Assembly (NCBI RefSeq): GCF_963678635.1
Contig: NC_087065.1
Span: forward strand, 49,858,952-49,922,951
Length of the DNA stretch: 64,000 nucleotides
Source of the DNA: Symsagittifera roscoffensis
Taxonomy: Eukaryota; Xenacoelomorpha; Acoela; Convolutidae
Direction: 5' to 3'
A program made the translations under genes and the position numbers. Within the stretch, counting starts at the first letter, position 1, and the number at the start of each line of letters is the position of its first letter. Below, in pieces: positions 21,986-32,800 of this stretch. Under the pieces are notes generated by a model, which had not been told where the DNA came from, made no database searches, and saw only the letters and a program-made list of their open reading frames with translations.

Positions 21986-23694
21986 AATTGAAAAATCTGA
22001 AACACTGACGCTCATTTCACTATTACAGGGTCATTGCAAATTGCCAAACTGTCCGTTAGTTGAGACATGTCAGAAAACTGCTGGTCACCGAATTGCAGCC
22101 AAAAAAATAGTATACCATTTTCACTAATTGATCAAGTGTCACCATAATTTCAGAAATTAAATGTAAATTAGACAAACAGCTGATAGTTTGTTCTAATTTT
22201 GAGCAAATTTGAAATCCGTATTTTATACAGAAAGGTTCTACGTTAGGTCGATGGGTATTCAGGAGAACCAAAACACGAAAGCAGTCGCGTCGCGTTTGTA
22301 CCAAAAAATAATCAGGCCCACTTGTACCAAACTAAAAAATCAGTCACATTTCTACTTTTCCTAGGCTGGTACGAAATTTTTATCATATTTTATCTCTAAT
22401 GATCTCTTTTCCTAGAATGTTATAATACTTTTATGTAATCTTTATGTAAACTCAACTATCAAATTTTAAGTGTTTCAGTTATTCGAGCCCCTGTATATCG
22501 CGTTATGTTATTTTGGTACACAAAAAATCGTTTATTCATTTAGTACAAACGCGACTGATTCCTTATTTTGGTAGAAATGACCACTGGTACAAATCGGACT
22601 TTACCGAATCACAAGTTTATGAAGCAAATTAAAGCTATTTGATTTATGCGAAGTTTCTCAATCAAATACTTTTTAAGTATGGGAAAAAATTCTTTACAGA
22701 CTTTTCTTATGATTTACTAGGGAGGGTAGGAAATTATACTGATTTGCTTGCCTAGAAGTTTTCCATTTACGGCCGAAACTTTGGTCAACCCGGGCCCTTT
22801 CACTGAGCAATTGAATTATTCTTGTAAAATTGCATTCGAAAACTTGTTTAACACTGGGCGATGGCAGTTTCTCTTCAATTGGTCGTTGAGAAATCCTTAT
22901 TTGTCTAATTTGTCTCTTTCCGTGTTGGGAAACTCGACAACATCAATTTTAAAAAGAAATTCTGTTCAACCACAAGCAATCCCAATCTTTTTTGGAAAAA
23001 ATTTATACGGAAATTTTAGTTTCTGAGGCCAGACCATACAACTTCTTTACTTCGCTACATAAAGAGTAAAGGAAGCGCATCAGATTCCCGCAGAAACAAT
23101 TTGAACCTATACATACAAAATCTTTGGGTTACTTGCTAATTTGTTCCCACAGCAAGGATACCACTTAAACCAGTTATTAAATAGTGACTATTTTAAGCCC
23201 ATTACGAGGCCAAACTGTGTATTTTGTGAATTTTACCCGGATTCCCCAACAAGGACGATTGTGGTCAAAAACTATTGTTTTTAAAGGTGTCAAAACTAAT
23301 TGACCGCCATGCTTGAAAGATCCGAAACGTTCAACGTGAAGTCTAGTTTTTCTGAAAGGAGAAGAATCAAAATTTACCAGCATTTTGGATTGACAGGATT
23401 TGTTATGAAAAAGATTTGAAATTAATTTCAAAGGCCATAAACAATAAAACTATTGGCATAATTAGGCTAAATAATAATAGCGAAAATGGAAATAATTTCC
23501 TTGGTCATTGCTCTTGTCATCAGCAGCAAATATGCTGGAGTAGCCAAAAATTGCAGACCCGTTTTTTGTCACTGAATTTTTGTTCCATTTTTGAAACCCA
23601 AATTATGAGTGAATACGTTGCAAGACTTGGGGGACATCAAGTTTTTGGTTTTTCAAAACAATGGAAATTTCAGCTTGTTATATAACTAAGAGGC

Positions 23695-23830
23695 ACTCAG
23701 CATATTGGTATGGCGTTCACTTTGTGATAGTCAGATCGCTAAATTGATCCCCTGCAATGGCAAGGATAGGTAGTGAGGACGAGCTATCACTTGACTTCTA
23801 GCTTTTGGTCCACCACAGCCTGACCAATTT
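23695..23830 (+). mobile_element. Possible tRNA-derived SINE head
   Basis: The start TTGGTATGGCGTTCACTTTG resembles a tRNA D-arm / A-box region, and AAATTGATCCCCTGC about 35 bases later resembles a degenerate B box. The rest is GC-richer than its surroundings. No cloverleaf can be drawn with confidence, so this is a SINE-like relic at best. Confidence 0.35.
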
Positions 23831-23999
23831 GGGCTGCAATAGTGGTATCACATGAAGGGTCTAGACGCACAAAATGACGCTGCGTCGAAAACAATGAGCT
23901 TTAGTCAATAAATTAACTCCTGGAATGTGGGGAGACTAGAGAATGCTTTGATAGGCTGGATAGGATTTCATAGATCCTCTGCGAGTCACAGAACCCACA

Positions 24000-24060
24000 A
24001 CTATTATGATTACTATGGTGATTATTTTGATTATTATTGTGATTATTTTTATTAAGAATT
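24000..24060. repeat. GATTATT microsatellite
   Basis: Irregular GATTATTTT / GATTATTAT units. Confidence 0.6.
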
Positions 24061-24350
24061 TGATGTGATTATTTTTAAACACTGGCCTCAAAATTTGTCT
24101 ACAACAAAAAAATTCGTTTCTGTAATTTATTTGAACGAAAAATAAATATCCCACTATCAAAAAGTTCTAAAATCAAACATCGTTTTGCAAGATGTCCAAA
24201 CCGGGATAAAAAGACGAACAAGGGAACGCCAAATAAATATTAACTTCTCGTCCTACTTGTAAAAACAGCCAGGATTTTTATAAACTACATGTGTGCAAAA
24301 CACGTTTTTCTTTCGCAATTTTGTCAAAATCGAAGTTTACTTCAAGCTCG

Positions 24351-25043
24351 CTACGCTGAGTTCTCAAAAAAAACACGAACTGACAGAAATGTTTTGCAAG
24401 CGATTTTATTATGATAATTTAGAAAAAATTTGTTTCGAATCGAATCAAAACTAGTTTTGTGAGATACAAAAATCAATCGATTCAATTCCATTTTTCACAT
24501 CATTTTTGATAAAGATGAGGCAACATTTGTAGATAGTAATTTGGTCAGCTTTACTAAAATTTTGATGGGTTTGGACAAAAAATCGAATTTATCTCTTCGG
24601 TAGAAACCCATTCCGATCCATTCCTATTCAATTTAAGTTGGTAAATGGACTACAGTGAATCAAGCTTTTTCAATGTATATTTTCTGTACAAAAATCAATT
24701 TTTGTACAGAAAATATACATTGAAAAAGCTTGATTCACTGTAGTCCATTTACCAACTTAAATTGAATAGGAATGGATCGGAACGGGTTTCTACCGAAGAG
24801 ATAAATTCGATTTTTTGTCCAAACCCATCAAAATTTTAGTAAAGCTGACCAAATTACTATCTACAAATGTTGCCTCATCTTTATCAAAAATGATGTGAAA
24901 AATGGAATTGAATCGATTGATTTTTGTATCTCACAAAACTAGTTTTGATTCGATTCGAAACAAATTTTTTCTAAATTATCATAATAAAATCGCTTGCAAA
25001 ACATTTCTGTCAGTACGTGTTTTTTTTTGAGAACTCAGCGTAG
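24351..25043. repeat. 693-bp near-perfect palindrome
   Basis: The left arm 24351-24695 and right arm 24698-25043 are reverse complements around a two-base centre (CA, 24696-24697). By eye I see two substitutions and one A/T-run length difference in about 345 bp. There is no ORF. It lies between the two host genes. It could be a foldback element, the product of a fold-back duplication, or an assembly artefact. Confidence 0.9.
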
Positions 25044-25189
25044 TTTCCAGTTTGCCAGCGCGGCTCTCTAGTGTCAATTAATTGTTTTTTAATTGAGGGC
25101 TGGACATTTTTAGCAGACATTATTGGGGCATTTTTTCCAAATTTTACCATCAGACCCCTTGTGTTTGCCTCAATTCTGTTTGGAATGAT

Positions 25190-25290
25190 TCAAACCATCG
25201 CTTACGCGAGTTAAAAGAACGCAATACATTGTGTGTGAATAATCGCCAATTGGCCAAACTACGAAAAATGATCAGAGGTGAATTTTTTTA
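25190..25290 (+). repeat. Fragment of interspersed family A
   Basis: TTTGGAATGATT, CGCTTACGCGAGTTAAAAG, CCAATTGGCCAAA and AAAATGATCAGAGGTGAA match the centre of family A. Confidence 0.5.
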
Positions 25291-25792
25291 CAATTGACCT
25301 CCGGGTAGCGCTATCATTCAGATGGCTCAGAAAATTTCTGTCAAAAACCTTTAGTTACAAAGTCGACAACAGATTTTTTGGAAGTCAAAATATTAGTCCA
25401 GTATATACGTGTTTTGATGTGCAGTTAGAGAGACCTATCGGTCAGGTTCATTATAGAAAAGTAGAAAATGTCTCGGTGCAAAAATAATTTATGGCAAATA
25501 AAGGCAAAGAAGTGCAGATTGGCTAAAACGTAGTATGGTGCATGACTGATAAATGAAACTAAATTCTAAACAACTAAATCACCATATTTATGACGTTTAT
25601 CGGACTAGACGCATGTTTTTTATCCATTAACTGTCGGTGGCTCTGACTGTTTATTTCTTGTAACTGTGTAAATGTATATTCACGCGGTTTTAAAAAATGT
25701 GCATGCTTCTGTTATACGTTGTTTTTTTTTCTGGTTTAAAATTGAATTTTTCTGAGAAATAATATCATTTCCGCGCCATTCGAAGGAGTTTG

Positions 25793-26860
25793 ATGAATCG
25801 TGGAAAAATAGAAGTGCACCCTGCCCCTTTTCCCTCGTCGTTGGAAGGTGACTGGACAGCCCATCTCAAAGATCCATCTCCTGCTGAAAAAGAAATCCGA
25901 AGACATGCTGAATATTTAGGAGCAAAAGGCCATTTGTTCACGTCGATCGGTGCCCCTGAAATCGCAGCTTCTGGTCTTGTTACGAAGCATGAGCTGCGGG
26001 AGATTCTGGATCCGAACAAAAAATGCGACTACAATTTCGATAACGAAGTTGCAGTGACGAATTTGTTCTTCAGTGAAAAACAGAAACATTTTTGTAAGTT
26101 CAAAGTGATACAAAGAGAGCCTGACGCGGACTCGGTTGACTATTTTTTAAGTTTTCTGCCCATTTTTGCAAAAATTTTCAAATCATTGGAAAAATATTTG
26201 ACAATTTTTACCATTTATGAAAAGAAAATGCCGCAACAGTGCCGCGACAATTTCACAGAAAAGGTTAAAGTTTGGGCGAAAGAAAGAAATATTAACTTAA
26301 AAATGCGATTTGTTTACCGGCATATACAAAAACTCGACACTTTATCTGCTTCGATTACGCCAACAAGTACGGAACAAGAAAGATTAGATGCAGTTTTGAA
26401 AGCATTGATAAATGCTAGTAAGAGTAAAGATGACTGCATGTTGACTTTGCAGTGTACAAAGGTTGAGGTCAGCGGAGAAGAGCTGGATCTTTTCAAAGAC
26501 CAGCTAAAAATTGCTCAAGAAGTTAGAAAAGAAGTATCCGATGACGAGAATAGTCTATTCACGATTCCGGACGACGACAACCTCATTCGTAGACTGGCAG
26601 CACGTGAATCAGATAAGCATGGAGCTTACACTTCAGAAATCGTTCAAAAAACAAGCGGGGAAGTTGAAGACTTCTACAAAAAAGTGATTGTGCAGATGGC
26701 AGCTGAAATAAGCGGCACTTTAGTGTACTCGGTCAACGAAATGATGCTGCATTCGTATTTGTCCATAAGGAGAAGACATCGTTATGAAATAGACTGGACT
26801 TTATTCTCCAAAAGTGGGATGTTTTTGATTGAAGTCAGCGACGCCAATCAGCACAAAAAA
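25793..26860 (+). CDS. Exon 1 of the NERD-like gene
   Basis: 356 codons ending phase 0 at the donor GTACGT (26861). The open frame runs on to 26920, but those last 20 codons are interspersed family A sequence (AAGACTGCTCGTATCAGGGC), which supports ending the exon at the donor. Codon use is GC-richer than the flanks. Confidence 0.8.
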
Positions 26861-29800
26861 GTACGTTTAAATACAATTTATCAATACAACAAGACTGCTC
26901 GTATCAGGGCAACCCCTTGAATGTTCCAATCGCTTCTAAAAATCCCAGGAATAAGCCATCTTTTGAACAAGGTTAAAAATTTAAAAATTTCAGTGAAAAA
27001 AGCTGAAAAACCCCCCACACACTATCTTAAGTACTAAAGAATAAAGTTAGCATCTACCAACGTTATATTAGCTTCAAATACGTTGCTTCAAATCAAAGCG
27101 GAAAATTTTTGAGCCCGATTAAATCTACGCTCACGCTACTCGCTTTTTGAACGTGTCCTTTCAAAACATCAACATGGTTTCGTCAAAGGGAAATCAGTGG
27201 CCACGAATATGCTATCATTCCTGAGTAAAATTTACAGAGCACTAGACGAGAACCCAACAGATGACGTTGTCGCTTATTATATGGACTTCTCAAAAGCTTT
27301 TGACAAGGTGCCGCATCTTGAATTGCTGAAAAAGACCGCAAATATTGGTGTAGGAGGATGCCTGCTGGAATTTCTTTGTGATTATCTAAATGGACGAAAA
27401 CAATATGTAAAAGTTGGGAAAACTTCTTCAGTGACTCTAGATGTGACGAGTGGTGTCCCACAGGGATCCCTCCTGGGCCCACTTCTGTTCTGCATTTTCA
27501 TCAATGACCTCCCGGACCGACTGAAATTCTCTGACCCGTACATATACGCTGACGATCTGAAACTTCTGACAGTCAACACAGACCTAATCAAAGTGCAACA
27601 GGACTTGAAGTCCATTGATGACTGGGTCAAGGAGAACAAGATGGCGCTGGCTCTCGATAAATGCTCACAACTGGTGTTCAGAGGCAGAGCACACGATCTG
27701 CAGCTTTCCGGATCAAAACTTGAATCCTCTACAGAAGCGAAAGATCTTGGATTTATAGTGGACTATAAATTATCCTGGAATAAACATATTGATATGAGAC
27801 TGACCAAAGCTAATAAATCATTTTACTTGATTAGACGTAATATAGCTTATAAAACACTACCTTTAGTCAAATTAGGCCTATATAAGTCTCTTCTTATTCC
27901 AATTCTGATATATGGACTTTCATGTACAAATCTTAGCCGAGGAGATCTTGTACGCCTGGAGCGCTTCCAAAAGAAAGTCATAAAATGGACAGTAACAAGC
28001 CCGGATACATACTATGTTAACCAGCTGCGAGCACTAAATGTGCTCCCACTACCAATGTACTTACAACTCAAGGACCTACTGCTACTCTCTAGCCTTGATG
28101 GACGAACTGATGTGTTTCCACATCTATCACAGTGCCCGCAGACAAATCTCAGAACTAAGGACGTCTTCAAGAGTGCCAAAATCAGAACAGAGAATGCGCG
28201 AGGGGAATTCACAATACGTACCAGTCGAATTGCAAACAGAATTGACAAACACGTTGATTTCACAAACAAAACTGGACTCAAGAACCGAATCCTACAACTG
28301 ATGTGGAACTTCATGGATGAAAAGTACAACGAAAACAATATTTGCACTTGGCAACTTGCGTGCGATTGCAACCAATGCAGAAATAAGTGGACAATATTCT
28401 AATAAAAACGGAAAGGGAGCAACACCCATCAGCCTTGTGCTGTAAATCCACTACAACAACAACAACAACAACAATAGTCCGGTTATGTAAGAAAGAAAGA
28501 AAGAAAGAATTTATTTCTTCAGATATGATGCATACAAAAACATTTAACAATCAAACATGCGAACAAAATCTACAAAGCATCAATTAATCATCTGAAGAGG
28601 ATAGACAAAGGTCAAAGATATGACCACTGGGTGTCTACCCTGAGTATAATAACAAACAAGAACTGAAGACCAGTATAAGTGAACTGAAGACAAGTATATG
28701 TAAATAAAATTAGAAGAGCCTAAATTTAAGTAAATATCGCATGTTAAAAGTCCCAATATAACCAAATTGGCGTTTTCAAACTGCCATAAATTTTTATAAA
28801 TTGAACTTAAGATGCCTGTTTTTTCACATGATTTTTGACTCCATTCAAATATGGCTCGTTGAATAAATTAGATTTTACATCAATATGTTGTTTTTTTTCT
28901 TTTTTGTCTTCTTTTTGTCCCTCCATAAGCCGAGTAAAATACAAAAAGATGTTTTCAGCGTTTTGTATTGCATTAAAAAACCAACACAAGAACACAAGGG
29001 CCTCAATTTGATTTTGAACTATCTAAATTGCCGCTAACTCGTGTTGAAAGAGCGCAAAATATGGCCAGTAGCAAAGTAGCAATTTTCAAAACACGATAAT
29101 TTTACAAAAAGAAACTCAGGTGGAAATAATGCTAGTTGGAGCTCAAGACAACAATGTCTTTCAGATGGTTGAAAAAATACTGTTCAAAGACGATTAACTA
29201 AAAAACTGAAGTGAACTGAAGAAGAAGCAGTCACCAATACTTCGTCATTTTCTTTGAAAGTGGGAGTAAAAAATCACACCAAACGTGAAAAATAGGAATA
29301 ATAAATTAAGGAAAAAAAAGGAAAAATAAAAAAAATTCCATCGGCCTAATGAATTTTCCGAGCTACCGTAAAACACTAATAAGATCCTCTATTTTGACAA
29401 AATTATCTCCTCCGCTTTTTTCTCTGTTTGGAGAAAAAAGCTAAGAAGGACCGTTTTTAAACATCTTTTGGCTGAAAATCTGTCTTTTTTTGTGGCTCGC
29501 ACTCTCATCTCAAATTAACATAACATCAAATGTTTGGGTCATTAGGGTATCAAAATTGGAGGGCGGAGAGACCACAGCCCTTTTTTTTCTGCATAAAAAT
29601 GGTTTCAGGTATATTCAACCTACTACACTTGTCGATTGACCCTCATAAGCCAAGATAGTGAATCATTGGTTCACGCTATTTATTTTCAAACTATAACCGC
29701 ACCAAGATTTCTCGGATAAAAATCAATTTTTACTAAAAATGTTTGAACAAGTTTTAGTCAATATAATCCTTTATTGCTGCAAATTTACACCAATAAATCA

Positions 29801-32800
29801 ATAAACCACAAAAAAATCTATTAATTAAGAGGCCACAATTACGTGTATTTTGTGAATTTCAGCTGGTTTTGCAACAAAAACATAATTGTCGCGGAATCCG
29901 TAACATTGCTCTTTTTCTTTGATCTTCCCTGCTGTTGTGATTCCACGGACAAATAGCTAAAACGCCGTATTGCTCAAAATCGCTGCAAAAACAGGCAATT
30001 TGACTAAATCCGCAGCAAATTTTGTGGCTTCCGGAGTAGTTTGTGGAATCCACATACAAACAAGACTGTCCGTATCAGGGCGAAGCCCTGAAAGTTTCGA
30101 CTGCCTTCTAATGTCTATGCAGCAGTAATAATACGGAAAAGTTAAATGTAATAAAATAAAATTAAATTTTTTTTCCAGATTTTTTGTGAAATTAATCCCC
30201 CACACGCCATATTAAAAACAAAGTGATAGATTTTGCTCCTATTAACAAATCAATTACGGCATATAATCTTCCTTGAACCAATTTGGAACAATTTTTAAGA
30301 CGGATTAAATCTCGCTTACGCGTTAATAGTGCTAAACATATCGCGCGTTAATTGTCTCAAATTGGCCAAAATGGCCAAAATGGCAATATTTAAGCCCCAT
30401 AAAATACGAAAAATGATCACAAGTGAAATATCTTTTCAAATTTAAGCTTAGGGCAACAAAAATTTTAATTTGATTTTAAAAAAAGTTTTGTCAAAAATGG
30501 TTAAAAAGTCGAAATTTGTTAAAAAGAAAGATTTAAAAAGTTAAAAAGTCGAAATTTGTCTGAAGAAGAAAAAAATCCACCCCGAGCTCAAATATTCCGT
30601 TACTTACGTTACAAAAGCTGGAACAATAATAATATATGTGTTTAGTAAAGTTAGGCTGTCGTGGAATTGTAAGCTGAATCCACAAATTCTATTGCGCAAT
30701 CAGGATTATATAGCTATATTCGCTCGCTGCGGAGCTCCCAACAAAAGTAATGTGCCGACAAAATTCACATTACAAATAATTGTGCGCGGAATCCACTGAA
30801 ATTTTGTAGGTGGACACTTCTTACAATTTGGACTATGATTAAAGACTTGCTTTCGAAATCCAGTGACCTGCAGACACCAAGCTGTGAGCAAATCCCGTGT
30901 ACAGTCTGATCTCGTAATTTAAATCCAATATAATCGGTTTTTTTTTTCAAAATAATTGATTCTTTTACGCAGACTATAGATACATAGCAATTGATTAATT
31001 CAAAATGCAAAAAATGAATTAACGACAGTGTTTTTTATATCACAGGGGCGGATCTAGGACTTTCTCGAGGGCGGATGGCGGACTTTCAAAAAAATGTTGA
31101 AATTTTGTCAACATTTTTCTTACATTGATCAAATTGATTTTCAGAGCTCTCCCACAGCATTAAAAAACCCTCTTTACCGCAGGCAAAACTTTGAAAAAAC
31201 AGGCCAAAAAGCATTTTAGGCTCTTTTTTGAAAAATTTTGACAAAAAAAATGCGCTTTTTTTGGCGCGCGCTCCCCATTCAAAATTAGTATATATTGGCG
31301 AGAGGCGCCTTTAGAACATTTTTAGGGTCTATAACCAAAAATGGATTTCTCAAAATAGTACAAGGGGGACCTTTTGGGTCGGGAGGGGTCGGATCCCTGA
31401 AGAAGGAGGCGTCCCCCACCCCAAATCCGCCCCTGTGTGTCTAACTGAAAACTTCCCTCTGACCCAAAAAAATCTAAACAGTGATTGTAATAATTTTTTT
31501 AGGAAAACCAAAACCGATTATTTTTATACTTAGTGAGATGTCATGCTTTTAGGTTTCGTTGAAAACTATTTGTCAATTTTAAATGTTTCAACTAAAGTGG
31601 TAAAGAACTATAGCATATTTGTCTCAATGGCGAGAAACTTGGTGCCTGATGTTCAAATGTCTGAAAACATACCTGCAAAAAATTATTTCGATGTTTAGAA
31701 TATTCATATTTTGTTCATTTTCTAGGAACTGGAAGGACCTGAGTTGCGGAAGTTGAAACAAGCATTCAATACACTTGTGCCGTTCGCACTTCAGCTGATT
31801 CACTGCCTGATGACTCATACTTCTGCGGACATCCAAGAATCCAGGCACCCTGAATTTATCAAGAATTTTTACAAAAGATACCTGAAAGTAGTGATATTTG
31901 TCAAAAAAATAAATCAAGAAGAGTGGAACAAATTTATTTGGCATAACTCACCGGGCGAGTATATCAGGAATGAAGCTCTTGAAAAAATGCCTTTTAACAA
32001 CCGAAAGTACATTGTACCGTTCATTTACATAGCTGCTCTCGATGGTCATGTAGAAAACAATTTTCTCGCTGCAAAAATGCACCAGATTGAAATAAGCAGA
32101 GAAGCCAAAAACGCAAACTTGTTCTACGGAGAACTGCAGAGATTGGAATGCACGTTGAAAGATTTTTTGGATCCAAAATTGCAAAATAATTACGAGGAAA
32201 GAAGCAAAGTAGGAACTCTTCTAAGATCGATGGAAGTCATATTCTCGCTAGCTGCACGTGACTTCTATGAATGTGAGTTTAATTCCATTACGACAAATCC
32301 TAAAAAACCGCCGTTTTTTTTTTAGAATTTTCAAGTTTTTGATTTGCAAAATTGAGCTAAAAAACTCCAAAAACTACCTTTACTTGAGTAAAACTAAGTT
32401 TTCATGGCTTAAATTAAGCTTGAATAAACTATTGCAATTAGTAGCTACCTAACAAATTACCTCGAAGTAGACCAAAAATCATATATTTCAAACCAGTTTT
32501 TCTCAACATTGAATTAAATTTTTTTGAAACTTTTATATGTCGTTCAAATCACGACTGAAAGGGCTTTAATATGAAATTTTACTCAGCCCTGTTCGATGAT
32601 TATTTTGGTAGCTGATTTTGCGTAGAAAACTAAAAGAAAAAAAACTAAAACACTCCTGAATTCAAACTTCCTCCCCTCTTTCAATGGTCGTAACAATGAA
32701 CACTCTCTGGCCAGCATATACCTGATATTGATATCTTGACAAGATTTTAGAAGGTGGCATGCTAGCAAGTTAGCCATGTTATAGGAGTAAACCAAGATTA

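Larger units (their letters stand above)
20885..23690. other. Intergenic region with no supported gene
   Basis: Contains the satellite at 21715-21985, an imperfect inverted pair around 22290 and 22560 (GTCGCGTTTGTACCAAAA against TAGTACAAACGCGACTGATT), a left-end fragment of the TTACGAGGCC MITE at 23203, and AT-rich sequence. ORFs at 22748-23026 and 23416-23685 have no domain or clear splice sites. Confidence 0.4.

Noticed and set aside
22748-23026. 92-codon plus-strand ORF
   Set aside because: No ATG start, no domain, no clear acceptor or donor; composition only mildly richer than its surroundings.
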